24,926 nucleotides of DNA from Acidimicrobiaceae bacterium (lineage in GTDB: Bacteria > Actinomycetota > Acidimicrobiia > Acidimicrobiales > RAAP-2). The translations under genes and the position numbers were made by a program. Shown here in pieces: positions 7,536 through 15,272 of the stretch. The stretch covers positions 1 through 24,926 of the forward strand of contig JAUTXB010000250.1 of NCBI GenBank assembly GCA_030838245.1, read 5' to 3'. Position 1 is the stretch's first letter. The number at the start of each line of letters is the position of its first letter. Below the pieces are notes generated by a model. It had not been told where the DNA came from, did not search any database, and saw only the letters and a list, made by a program, of their open reading frames with translations.

Positions 7536-8657
7536 ATGGCAACCGTGCGCCGGAGGATGGGTTCCCGTGCGCTGGTCGCAGCGTTGCTGGTGACCACGGG
7601 CGCGCTCTGCTCGGCGCTGGGCTCGGCCGGCCCCGCAGCGGCAGGGGCGACCGGCCCGACGAGGGCCGCCGGACCACCCGTCCCGTCCCCGGGGTGCGCC
7701 AAGGCCCCACCAGCGTCGGTCACCAATCAGCGCCAGGACATCGACGTCGAGGGCACCTCGCGCTGGTACCTCCTTACCACCCCGGCACCGACCACCCCCA
7801 GTCCCACGGCGGCCACGAAGAAAGCCGCACCTGGCCCGGGGGCTGCCGGGCCCCGTCCACTGGTGGTCGACTTCCACGGGCTGTCCGAAGGGGCGATCAT
7901 CCACTCGGCAACGTCGCAGTTCGGAGCCCTCGGCCAAAAGGACGGATTCGTGGCCCTCTTCCCCAACGGCACGGGCAGCCCGGTACGTTGGGACACGACC
8001 GATCGCCCTCCGGCCAATCCCGACCTTGCCTTCGTCACTGCCATGCTCAGCCAGGTGGAATCGACGCAGTGCATCGACACCTCTCGGGTCTATGCCAGCG
8101 GGCTGTCCGACGGTTCGTTCATGGTGTCGCTCGTGGCCTGCACCATGTCGCATCAGTTTGCCGCCGTCGGCGCTGTTTCGGGATTGCAGCTCCCCAAGCC
8201 CTGCCGTACCAGTCGCCGGGTACCGGTCATCGCCTTTCACGGGACTGCCGATCCGATTCTGTTCTTCAACGGCGGGATCGGTACTGCCACCTTGAACCGG
8301 GTCCTGGGCAACGGGGGGTCGGGGAGCTCGTCGTCTACCACCACGACCACGCAACCGGTCAAGCTGCACGGAACCGGCTATCCGGCCACGGTCCAGGCCT
8401 GGGCGTTCAAGGACGGCTGCAACCCGAAATCGACCGACACCAAGGTAGCCAGTCAGGTCGTTGTTCGCTCCTACACATGCCCGGCCGGCACGGGCGTCAA
8501 GTTCTTCATCGTTCTCGGTGGAGGGCACGCATGGCCCGGAAGTAAGTTCAGCCAGGAAATCAGCTCGATCACCGGCTTCACCACCTTCCAGATAAACGCC
8601 ACCACGCAGATGTGGGCGTTCTTCCGGCAGTTCCGGCTCCCGAACCACGGGCCCTGA
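7536..8657 (+). CDS. Secreted PHB-depolymerase/feruloyl-esterase-like alpha/beta hydrolase (LpqC-like)
   Basis: This 373-residue protein has an arginine-rich N-terminus and a hydrophobic signal segment (about 11-37), then a Pro/Thr/Ala-rich linker, consistent with secretion. The hydrolase domain shows VVDFHGLSEG (oxyanion region, 110-119), the nucleophile motif SGLSDGSF (Ser191), FHGTADP (Asp239) and GGGHAWPG (His331), a complete catalytic triad in order. The block GQKDGFVALFPNG is typical of poly(3-hydroxybutyrate) depolymerase and feruloyl esterase relatives. An insert rich in Gly, Ser and Thr (about 260-275) precedes the lid region. The real substrate is unknown. I chose the ATG at 7536 because upstream in-frame residues are not signal-like. 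It is divergent from the amidohydrolase gene. Confidence 0.85.
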   Translation: MATVRRRMGSRALVAALLVTTGALCSALGSAGPAAAGATGPTRAAGPPVPSPGCAKAPPASVTNQRQDIDVEGTSRWYLLTTPAPTTPSPTAATKKAAPGPGAAGPRPLVVDFHGLSEGAIIHSATSQFGALGQKDGFVALFPNGTGSPVRWDTTDRPPANPDLAFVTAMLSQVESTQCIDTSRVYASGLSDGSFMVSLVACTMSHQFAAVGAVSGLQLPKPCRTSRRVPVIAFHGTADPILFFNGGIGTATLNRVLGNGGSGSSSSTTTTTQPVKLHGTGYPATVQAWAFKDGCNPKSTDTKVASQVVVRSYTCPAGTGVKFFIVLGGGHAWPGSKFSQEISSITGFTTFQINATTQMWAFFRQFRLPNHGP

Positions 8658-8711
8658 CTTCTCGGGGTCAAGGTGTGAACTTGGTGGGACGATCGGCGAC
8701 AGACTGCTGAC

Positions 8712-9218
8712 GTGGATGTTGCTCTTTCAGCCCCCTCGGCCGCCGACGCCGACGAGTTCATCGAGGAGGTTCGGGCCAGTCGGTCGTTGCACCGGCCGTG
8801 GATCGATCCTCCGGATACGACCCAGCGATTCGCCACCTACCTCGAGCGCGTAGGCGGCGAGCAGCACGCCGCGTACCTGATCCGCCACTCCGACTGCGGG
8901 AACCTGGTCGGCTATGTGAACATCAACAACATCGTGCGCGGCTCGTTCCAGTCGGGCTATTTGGGCTATGCAGCCTTTGCCTCCCACCGCGGGCGTGGGC
9001 TGATGACCAAGGGCGTCGAGGCCGTGGTGAGCGCCGCATTCGGCCAACTTGGCTTGCATCGGGTCGAGGCCAACATTCAGCCGGCCAACGAGCGTTCCAT
9101 CCGGCTGGTGCGGCGACTCGGGTTCGAGATGGAGGGCTTTTCCAGTCGCTACTTGATCGTGGACGGGGCGTGGCGCGATCACGAGCGCTGGGCCATGTTG
9201 GCCGAGAACTGGAGGTGA
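8712..9218 (+). CDS. GNAT family N-acetyltransferase (RimJ/RimL-like)
   Basis: This 168-residue protein starts with GTG. It shows the GNAT acetyl-CoA pyrophosphate loop (SHRGRGLMTKG, about 91-101) after the beta-4 strand GYLGYAAF. A C-terminal half with LHRVEANIQPANERSIRLVRRLGF is diagnostic of the RimJ/RimL subgroup. These enzymes acetylate the N-terminal residue of ribosomal proteins, or small amines and antibiotics in related families. The acceptor here cannot be deduced. It lies 54 nt after the esterase gene and may be in the same transcript, though the functions do not obviously connect. Confidence 0.9.
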   Translation: MDVALSAPSAADADEFIEEVRASRSLHRPWIDPPDTTQRFATYLERVGGEQHAAYLIRHSDCGNLVGYVNINNIVRGSFQSGYLGYAAFASHRGRGLMTKGVEAVVSAAFGQLGLHRVEANIQPANERSIRLVRRLGFEMEGFSSRYLIVDGAWRDHERWAMLAENWR

Positions 9219-9339
9219 CTCGAGTGATCGGGTGGCATCGTTCGCCCAGGTCGGCGTAATCGGGTCTGGGCTACCGTCTGCATGTGTCGATCCGAGTGCA
9301 CGGCGTCGGCCACGACCAGCAGACCCGAGGGGGAGACCG

Positions 9340-10152
9340 TTGCCCGACCAATCGACGAACACGCAGGATCTCTTCAGGCTCGACGGGAAGGTGGCCATCG
9401 TCACCGGAGCCGGCAAGGGAATCGGCGAGGCGATCGCACGCGCCTACGCCGATGCCGGCGCCGACGTCGCCTTGGTGGCCCGTACGTCTGGCGACCTCGA
9501 TTCGGTGGCCGGCGAGATAATCGCCAGAGGACAGCGGGCCCTGGCCCTGCCGGGCGACATCAACGACTTCGGATTGATCGCTGAGCTGGTCTCCCGCACG
9601 GTGGACGAGCTCGGGGGGCTCGACGTGGTGGTCAACAACGCCGGAGGCTCCCAGTCGCACCCCTTCTTGGACACGCGGGTCGAGCAGTTGGAGGCATCAT
9701 TCCGTTTCAACGTCTTCGCCCCCTTCGAGTTGAGCCGGCTGGCCGTCCCTCACCTCCTTGATCGTCCCGGTGCTTCGATCGTGAACATCAGCTCGATGGC
9801 CGGGCGCAACGCCCCTCGAGGGCAGTTGGCTCACGGGACAACCAAGGCGGCTCTGTCCCAGCTGACCAGGTTGATGGCCGCGGACCTCGCCCCCCGGGTC
9901 CGGGTGAACGCCATCCTGCCCGGGGCCGTGGAGACTGAATCCCTGGGCAACTGGCTGTCGAGCATGGACCCGAACATCCGACAGACGATGATCCAGCGCA
10001 CGGCCATGCGTCGCAACGGGGCGCCCGATGACATCGCCACGGCTGCTGTCTACCTTGCCTCCCCCGCGGCCAGTTGGGTCACCGGCAAGCTGCTCGAAGT
10101 CGATGGATCAGCCAATCCCGAGCTGGTCCCCAAGCCCATCAACGATCTCTGA
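9340..10152 (+). CDS. Short-chain dehydrogenase/reductase with catalytic Tyr replaced by His
   Basis: I start this 270-residue SDR at TTG 9340 because GAGGGGGAGA (9327-9336) is a strong Shine-Dalgarno sequence for it. The upstream in-frame residues (from 9232) look unlike an SDR. A TACCGT -10-like box lies at 9272-9277. It has the NAD(P)-binding TGAGKGIG (22-29), NNAGG (99-103), the catalytic Ser152 (NISSMAG) and Lys169. The position of the catalytic Tyr, 13 residues after Ser152, is His165 (LAHGTTKAAL; codon CAC at 9832-9834). C-terminal blocks LAPRVRVNAILPGAVET and WVTGKLLEVDGS are typical of classical SDRs. Without the Tyr, normal proton transfer should fail, so it may be inactive, repurposed or use His. 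A pentapeptide-repeat gene follows 5 nt downstream. Confidence 0.88.
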   Translation: MPDQSTNTQDLFRLDGKVAIVTGAGKGIGEAIARAYADAGADVALVARTSGDLDSVAGEIIARGQRALALPGDINDFGLIAELVSRTVDELGGLDVVVNNAGGSQSHPFLDTRVEQLEASFRFNVFAPFELSRLAVPHLLDRPGASIVNISSMAGRNAPRGQLAHGTTKAALSQLTRLMAADLAPRVRVNAILPGAVETESLGNWLSSMDPNIRQTMIQRTAMRRNGAPDDIATAAVYLASPAASWVTGKLLEVDGSANPELVPKPINDL

Positions 10153-10157
10153 CCCCG

Positions 10158-10823
10158 ATGATGGCCAGGTCCATTTCTCCCATGCCTCCGCGACTCCGGC
10201 GGGACCTGGCCACCTTCGAGTCAGGCACACTTGTCGACGATCTCGAGTGGGACGGCGTCGAGGTCAAAGGGGACTTTTCCGGCCAGAGCGCGCTGGCGGT
10301 CGAGATCAGCGGATCGCGCCTGACCGGGGCCCGCTTCACGGGCTCGATCCTCGACCGAATTCGGATACGCGACACCGTGATCGAGTCATGCGACCTTTCC
10401 GGGGCACGGCTCCTGGACGCCGCTCTGGTCCGGGTGGAGATCAGGAACTGCAGGATGTCGGCAATCGATCTGGCTGGGGCCCAGCTCAGCGACGTGCTGT
10501 TCAGCGAGACGAAACTCGACCACGCCAACTTCGCCATGGTCAACGGGGACCACGTCCGGTTCGACCATGCCTCCTTGGAGGCCAGCAACTTCTACTCGGC
10601 CAGGGTCACGGATACCCAATTTCTCGACTGCGACCTGACCGCCACCGAGCTCTCCAAATCGGAGCTACCCGGCGTACGCCTCCACGGGTCGACGCTCGAG
10701 GGGCTCAAAGGGGCGGCGGACCTGCACAGCGCGGTCATCGATTCGATCCAGGTCCTCCCGCTCGCCCTGGGGATCTTCGGTGCGCTGGGCATCGAGGTCG
10801 ATGACGATCGGGGCGCAGACTGA
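10158..10823 (+). CDS. Pentapeptide-repeat protein
   Basis: This 221-residue protein starts at ATG 10158, 5 nt after the SDR stop; a second ATG follows immediately. Its middle, about residues 40-190, is a run of degenerate A(D/N)LXX-type pentapeptides such as GARFTGSILD, ESCDLSGARLLDAAL, DLAGAQLSDVLFSETKLDHANF and ASLEASNF. They predict a right-handed quadrilateral beta-helix. There is no signal peptide or membrane segment and the C-terminus is short and acidic. The family includes DNA-gyrase protectors such as MfpA and Qnr, but also many proteins with no known role. Nothing here picks one function. Tight coupling to the SDR suggests co-expression. It converges with the VOC gene, 23 nt away. 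Confidence 0.82.
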   Translation: MMARSISPMPPRLRRDLATFESGTLVDDLEWDGVEVKGDFSGQSALAVEISGSRLTGARFTGSILDRIRIRDTVIESCDLSGARLLDAALVRVEIRNCRMSAIDLAGAQLSDVLFSETKLDHANFAMVNGDHVRFDHASLEASNFYSARVTDTQFLDCDLTATELSKSELPGVRLHGSTLEGLKGAADLHSAVIDSIQVLPLALGIFGALGIEVDDDRGAD

Positions 10824-10846
10824 ACCCAGTGGTCGAAGGCCGGCGA

Positions 10847-11284
10847 TCAGAGGGATGGATGACCTGAGGTGACGAGCTCGATGGCGATTCCGTCAGGGTC
10901 CCGTAGTTGCAACGAAGGGTTGCCGTTCTCGAGTACGACGCCGGGGTGGTCGAGACCGACCTCGGTGAGGTGATCGGCCCACGCCCGGAGCGCAACGGCG
11001 TCGGACACGGCGAAGGCCAAATGGTCCAAGGTCTCATGGCTGGACGCTGCACCGTTGGCATCGCTGTCAACCACTGACGCTGGCCGAGCGGTCAGCACGA
11101 CCACTACCTTCGATCCCCGATGGCGCAGGGCCACGTACCCCACCGCAACGCTCCCGGCATAGGGCTCGAGCCCGAGGGCCACGGTGTACCACTCGGCGCT
11201 GGCCCTCACGTCGGAGACCAGCAACTGCACGTGTGAAAGCCCCGTCATCGGAGCATCGGTGCGCACCGCGGTGGCCTCGGTCAC
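10847..11284 (-). CDS. VOC superfamily (glyoxalase/bleomycin resistance/dioxygenase-like) protein
   Basis: This 145-residue protein starts with GTG. It has two beta-alpha-beta-beta-beta modules: LSHVQLLVSDVRASAEWY near the start, LDHLAFAVSD in the middle and PDGIAIELV at the end. Candidate metal ligands are His18, His88 and Glu136, in the positions used by Fe/Zn/Mn VOC enzymes. Members include glyoxalase I, extradiol dioxygenases, methylmalonyl-CoA epimerase and drug-binding proteins, and I cannot choose among them. It lies 10 nt downstream of the PPK2 gene in the same direction. TAGGGT at 11292-11297, including the PPK2 stop codon, sits 7 nt before the GTG, so it may also have its own leaderless promoter. 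Confidence 0.85.
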   Translation of the reverse strand: MTEATAVRTDAPMTGLSHVQLLVSDVRASAEWYTVALGLEPYAGSVAVGYVALRHRGSKVVVVLTARPASVVDSDANGAASSHETLDHLAFAVSDAVALRAWADHLTEVGLDHPGVVLENGNPSLQLRDPDGIAIELVTSGHPSL

Positions 11285-11291
11285 GCCTCCA

Positions 11292-11297
11292 ACCCTA
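11292..11297 (-). promoter_or_regulatory. Putative -10 box (TAGGGT) of VOC gene overlapping PPK2 stop codon
   Basis: On the minus strand TAGGGT starts with the TAG stop codon of the PPK2 gene and ends 7 nt before the VOC GTG. It matches TANNNT at leaderless spacing. GGAGG is also present but only one base from the GTG, too close to serve as a normal Shine-Dalgarno. No -35 box is evident. Confidence 0.35.
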
Positions 11298-12206
11298 GCC
11301 CTCGGGCGCGCCGTGAAGCTCGGCGACCAGCGCGTCCCGGTCAGCGGCCATCTGCCGGCGGACCGACGGGTCCACTTGGGGATACTGCGGGTCGATATCG
11401 ATGAGCGTCTGGGCCAGGATGGCGGCGGTAGCCAGGCGGGCGAACCACTTGTGGTCGGCGGGCACCACGTGCCAGGGGGCCCACTCGGTGCTGGTGTGGC
11501 TGAGCATCTCGCCGAAGGCGCGCTGGTAGTCGTCCCAGTACTGCCGTTCGTGGATATCGCTCGGAGCGAACTTCCAGTTCTTCTCCGGTCGATCGATCCG
11601 CTTGAGGAATCGCTTGGCTTGTTCCTCTTTGGACACGTTGAGAAGGACCTTCACCACCGAGATGTCACTGTCGACCAGATGGCGCTCCCAGTCATTGATC
11701 TCCTGGAACCGCCTCTTCCAGATGCTCGTTCTCCCCGGCTGATCCGGTGCGCTCTGTGGCGTCAACAGTTGGGGGTGTACCCGAACGACGAGCACCTCTT
11801 CGTAGTGCGACCGGTTGAATATGCCGATCCGGCCCCGCTCCGGTGCGACCCGCTGGCAGCGCCAGAGGAAGTCGTGCCTCAGCTCTTCTTCCGATGGCTC
11901 CTTGAAGCTGTGGACCTCGGCCCCTTGGGGATTGAGCCCGCGCATCACATGCTTGATGGTGCTGTCCTTCCCACCGGCGTCGAGGGCCTGGATCACGACC
12001 AGGATTCCGCAGGTTCCCTGGGCCGACAGCCGATCCTGGTAGTCATCGAGGAGATGGATGACCTCATCGAGTCGCGCCTCGCCTTGCGAGCGAGACACCG
12101 CGCCGGTGGATGAGGGGTCGAAGTCGCGAGCCATGGCCACTGACGTCCCCGGCTCGACCCGAAGCCGACCGATGAGGTCGCGTACGAAGCGGTGGCTCTG
12201 ATCCAT
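11295..12206 (-). CDS. Polyphosphate kinase 2 family protein
   Basis: This 303-residue protein uses inorganic polyphosphate to phosphorylate nucleotides, or the reverse. It has Walker A ALDAGGKD (74-81), then STIKHVMRGLNPQG, a lid region FKEPSEEELRHDFLWR, and Walker B with GRIGIFNRSHYEEVLVVRVHP. The conserved block INDWERHL follows. A short N-terminal helical extension precedes the kinase. I recall this pattern from the PPK2-related polyphosphate:nucleotide phosphotransferase branch (class III-like), where AMP and ADP can both be acceptors. The class is inferred from motif wording only. It lies 72 nt downstream of the truncated MFS gene and just upstream of the VOC gene on the same strand. 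Confidence 0.92.
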   Translation of the reverse strand: MDQSHRFVRDLIGRLRVEPGTSVAMARDFDPSSTGAVSRSQGEARLDEVIHLLDDYQDRLSAQGTCGILVVIQALDAGGKDSTIKHVMRGLNPQGAEVHSFKEPSEEELRHDFLWRCQRVAPERGRIGIFNRSHYEEVLVVRVHPQLLTPQSAPDQPGRTSIWKRRFQEINDWERHLVDSDISVVKVLLNVSKEEQAKRFLKRIDRPEKNWKFAPSDIHERQYWDDYQRAFGEMLSHTSTEWAPWHVVPADHKWFARLATAAILAQTLIDIDPQYPQVDPSVRRQMAADRDALVAELHGAPEG

Positions 12207-12278
12207 CCGTCCACTCTGCCCCAGGAGCGAGCCCGACGGCCTTTTCCGCCGACGGGTCCGGCGACAACCGGCGGCGAA

Positions 12279-12671
12279 TCAGGACATCGATGGCTCGGCA
12301 AAGGGGACCATGACCTGACCGGCAACCGAGGCGCAGCCGACGGCCACCGACCCAGCCTCGAAGAGCCACAGGTCAGGGGCAACGGCACATGCCACCAGGG
12401 CCAGGACGGACAGCACGAATAGCAAGACGACCAGCGAGCGACGGGGCCGGAAGTCGCCGAGGGGCACGATCAGCAGCAGGCCGGCGGCATAACCGACCTG
12501 GGTGGCCGTGACCACGGTGGACACGGCAGCCGAACCGACATGGAGGCTTTGGGATACCTCGTGGAGCAACGGCTGGGCGTAGTACAGGTTGGCCACGATC
12601 GCTCCCGTGGTCACCGCCATCAACAGGACAAGCCTGCTGCTCAGTCCTGGCTTCACCCCCGGCTGCGTCAT
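12279..12671 (-). pseudogene. MFS transporter, truncated N-terminal fragment
   Basis: The 130 residues from ATG 12671 form the start of a drug:H+ antiporter-like MFS protein: VLLMAVTTGAIVANLYYAQP in helix 1, then TATQVGYAAGLLLIVPLGDF and a basic RPRRS loop, then helices 3 and 4. The reading stops in the fourth helix right after GQVMVPFA, with four unrelated residues (EPSM/S) before the stop. A normal family member has about 400 residues and 12 helices. Only 72 nt remain before the PPK2 start, so the other two-thirds is gone rather than frameshifted. A 12893 start in the same frame would add a long non-membrane stretch overlapping the aminotransferase gene and is unlikely. It is probably a remnant left by a deletion. 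Confidence 0.75.
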
Positions 12672-12742
12672 GGCTCTTCGTGACTGCTCGGCCGACGGCC
12701 GCGTTCGCGCCTGGATGGCCCGACCCGACACGCGTCCACTGT

Positions 12743-12768
12743 GCCCCCACGTGCAGATATCAGGGGGC
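12743..12768 (-). terminator. Possible stem-loop terminator after the aminotransferase gene
   Basis: GCCCCC (12743-12748) and GGGGGC (12763-12768) can form a 6-bp GC stem with a 14-nt loop, about 50 nt downstream of the aminotransferase stop. There is no U-tract. It separates that gene from the MFS fragment. Confidence 0.35.
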
Positions 12769-12819
12769 CTTGTCACGAGATCCGCAGGTGATGCTCCACG
12801 TAGGACGGGTGGCCACCGG

Positions 12820-14190
12820 TCAGCCGAGCACGGCAGCGACCGCCTCGGACAGTACGGCAAGGGACTCCTCCAACAACTGCTCGCCGATAACAAGCGGGGG
12901 CAAGAGCCGGATCACATTTCCCCACGTCCCACAGGTGAGGACGATGACCCCGGCCCGGAGGCAGGCGTCGGCGATTCGTCTCGCTGACTCCGGGTCCGGT
13001 TCGAGGGTCCCGGGCACTACTAGCTCGATGGCCTGCATCGCCCCCCGGCCTCGGACATCGCCGATCGCCGGAAACTGCGCCTGCAGGGCGCTTAGGCGGT
13101 CGGACACCGTCTCTCCGACACGGGCCGCGGCGGCGGCCAGGTTGCGGCTCCTCATGAACTCGATCGTGGCCAGGGCGGCTGCGCAGGCAACCGGGTTCCC
13201 GCCATAGGTCCCTCCCAGTCCCCCCGGATGCACGGCATCCATGAGCTCCGCTCGGCCGGTCACCGCGGCCAGCGGCAACCCGCCGGCCATGGCCTTGGCC
13301 GTCGTCACCACGTCGGGCACCACTCCCTCGTGCTCGCTGGCAAACCAAGTTCCAGTGCGACAGAAGCCCGATTGGATCTCGTCGGCCACGAGCACCACGC
13401 CATGATCGTGACACCAAGCAGCCAGCGCAGGCAGGAATCCGGGGGCGGGAACGACGAATCCACCTTCCCCCTGGATCGGCTCGATCAGCACGCAGGCCAC
13501 GTTGTGGGCGCCGACCTGCTTGTCCAGTTGCTCCAGGGCACGCTGCGCGGCTTGGTCGCCGCTCATGCCGATGGGGTCCCGGAACGGGTAAGACATCGGC
13601 ATCCGATAGACCTCGGGGGCAAAGGGACCGAAGCCCTCTTTGTAGGGCATGTTCTTGGCCGTGAGCGCCATTGTCAGGTTGGTTCGCCCGTGATAGGCGT
13701 GATCGAAGACCGCCACGGCCTGACGTCGAGTGGCGTGGCGAGCTATCTTCACCGCGTTCTCGACCGCCTCCGCTCCGGAGTTGAAGAGCGCAGACGTCTT
13801 GGCATGATCACCGGGAGTAAGGGCCCCCAGCTCTTCGCATACGGCCACGTAGCCTTCGTAGGGTCCGATCATGAAACAGGAGTGGGTCAGCCGACCCACC
13901 TGGGCGCTCACTGCCTCGGTCAACTCGGGCACGGCGTGGCCGATGCTGGTCACACCGATACCCGATCCGAGGTCGATGAGCGAGTTGCCATCGACGTCGA
14001 CCACGATGGCGCCCGACGCAGCCTCGATATAGACCGGCAGCGTGGAGCTCACGCCGGACGCCACGGCGGCACGGCGACGCCCGGTCAACTCCAGGGAGCG
14101 GGGACCAGGGAGGTCGGTGATCAACCGTCGGGACTGAGGGATCGGGGAGGTGACGCCGGAGAGCGCAGAGGTGGCCACGACCTCGAACAT
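12820..14190 (-). CDS. gabT: Class III aminotransferase, 4-aminobutyrate-type
   Basis: This 456-residue PLP enzyme transfers the amino group of GABA (or a similar omega-amino acid) to 2-oxoglutarate. It shows the PLP phosphate-binding NSGAEAVENAVKIAR (137-151), VFDHAYHGRT (161-170), the Asp-Glu pair VADEIQSGF (268-276) and the Schiff-base lysine TTAKAMAGGLPL (Lys299). The GGTYGGNPVACAA block follows. The N-terminal PGPRSLEL and the length agree with actinobacterial GabT. I chose the ATG at 14190; the frame is open farther upstream to 14643, but that part is antisense to the alpha/beta hydrolase gene. No succinate-semialdehyde dehydrogenase partner is in the window, so the exact substrate is inferred. 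Confidence 0.88.
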   Translation of the reverse strand: MFEVVATSALSGVTSPIPQSRRLITDLPGPRSLELTGRRRAAVASGVSSTLPVYIEAASGAIVVDVDGNSLIDLGSGIGVTSIGHAVPELTEAVSAQVGRLTHSCFMIGPYEGYVAVCEELGALTPGDHAKTSALFNSGAEAVENAVKIARHATRRQAVAVFDHAYHGRTNLTMALTAKNMPYKEGFGPFAPEVYRMPMSYPFRDPIGMSGDQAAQRALEQLDKQVGAHNVACVLIEPIQGEGGFVVPAPGFLPALAAWCHDHGVVLVADEIQSGFCRTGTWFASEHEGVVPDVVTTAKAMAGGLPLAAVTGRAELMDAVHPGGLGGTYGGNPVACAAALATIEFMRSRNLAAAAARVGETVSDRLSALQAQFPAIGDVRGRGAMQAIELVVPGTLEPDPESARRIADACLRAGVIVLTCGTWGNVIRLLPPLVIGEQLLEESLAVLSEAVAAVLG

Positions 14191-14327
14191 ACCGTCACCG
14201 CTCCGGGTTGTCCGACCGGAATCGTGGCGGGGACGTCCGGCTCTCGTGTCCCGGCGGGACCAGTGGCACGGATGTGGTCGACTGGTGACAAGGAAATGCC
14301 AGCGAGGCTGCACCCCGTGGCGCCGCT

Positions 14328-14338
14328 GAGGAGGGAGG
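14328..14338 (+). promoter_or_regulatory. Strong Shine-Dalgarno for alpha/beta hydrolase gene
   Basis: GAGGAGGGAGG lies 5 nt upstream of the ATG at 14344 and fixes that start. The open frame extends upstream to 13228, but only antisense to the aminotransferase gene. Confidence 0.7.
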
Positions 14339-14343
14339 TCATC

Positions 14344-15192
14344 ATGGCCAACATCACCGACTACGAGCGAAACGAGATAAACGCGGCCAACGACTCGGAC
14401 AAGGCCCCCGTGGTGTTCATCCACGGACTGTGGCTGTTGCCCAGCAGCTGGGACCGGTGGCGCACGCTGTTCGAAGACGCCGGATACGCCACCCTGGCGC
14501 CGGGATGGCCCGACGACCCCAACACGGTGGACGAAGCCAATCGGCACCCTGAGGTCTTTGCCCACAAGACGGTGGGCCAGGTAGCCGACCATTTCGACGA
14601 AGTGGTGACGTTGCTCACAAAGAAGCCAGCCCTGGTCGGACACTCATTCGGCGGGCTCCTCGCCCAGATCCTGGCCGGACGGGGCGTGTCGGCGGCATCG
14701 GTGGCCATCGACCCCGCCCCTTTCCGGGGCGTGCTGCCCCTTCCCATCTCGGCGCTCAAGTCCTCATCTCCGGTGCTCGGCAATCCGGCCAATCGCGGCC
14801 GGGCCGTTCCGCTTACCTATGAGCAGTTTCGCTATGCCTTTGCCAACGCGGTGACCGAGGAGGAGGCCAAGGAGCTCTACACCACCTACGCCGTCCCTGC
14901 CTCCGGCGCGCCCCTCTTCCAGGCGGCCACGGCGAACCTCAATCCATGGACAGAAGCCAAGGTGAAGACCAAGGGCCCGGATCGGGGCCCCCTCCTGATC
15001 CTCGACGGCGAAAAGGACAACACGGTCCCCTGGGCCATCGCCAACGCCTCGTTCAAACGGCAAAAGCGCAACGAAAACGTCACCGAGATCATCAAGGTTC
15101 CCGATCGGGGCCATGCGCTGACCATCGACCACGGCTGGCGTGAGGTTGCCCAGATCTCCCTCGACTTCGTCAGGCGGTTCGTCCAACCCTGA
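14344..15192 (+). CDS. Alpha/beta hydrolase (non-heme peroxidase/esterase-like)
   Basis: This 282-residue protein has an alpha/beta-hydrolase core: VVFIHGLWLLPSSW (23-36) with the oxyanion HG, the nucleophile elbow VGHSFGG (Ser101), LILDGEKDNTVP carrying the acid, and DRGHALTIDHGW with the catalytic His257. The long cap after PAPFRGVLPLPIS and the FRYAFANAVTEEEA segment resemble a family of small soluble actinobacterial hydrolases of unknown substrate. No signal peptide is present. It is divergent from the aminotransferase gene with 153 nt between starts, so promoters for both must lie there. No clear -10/-35 pair is seen. Confidence 0.88.
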   Translation: MANITDYERNEINAANDSDKAPVVFIHGLWLLPSSWDRWRTLFEDAGYATLAPGWPDDPNTVDEANRHPEVFAHKTVGQVADHFDEVVTLLTKKPALVGHSFGGLLAQILAGRGVSAASVAIDPAPFRGVLPLPISALKSSSPVLGNPANRGRAVPLTYEQFRYAFANAVTEEEAKELYTTYAVPASGAPLFQAATANLNPWTEAKVKTKGPDRGPLLILDGEKDNTVPWAIANASFKRQKRNENVTEIIKVPDRGHALTIDHGWREVAQISLDFVRRFVQP

Positions 15193-15272
15193 GCAGCCTC
15201 GCCCGTCCCCGAGCCGTCCAACAGTGCCGGGTGGGCCCGCGCTCCCGCTCTGAGCCCTTAGGGCAGCCTCCG

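Noticed and set aside
8330..8360. Ser/Thr codon run inside the esterase gene as a tandem repeat
   Set aside because: It is a short low-complexity linker in a coding sequence, not a structured DNA repeat.
13228..14343. N-terminal extension of the alpha/beta hydrolase ORF
   Set aside because: It is antisense to the aminotransferase and the strong Shine-Dalgarno at 14328 fixes the start at 14344.
14191..14643. N-terminal extension of the aminotransferase ORF
   Set aside because: It overlaps the alpha/beta hydrolase coding region antisense. GabT length and motifs fit the start at 14190.
15254..15264. GCCC-TTA-GGGC hairpin between alpha/beta hydrolase and SPFH genes as a terminator
   Set aside because: Only a 4-bp stem with a 3-nt loop and no T-tract; too weak to call.
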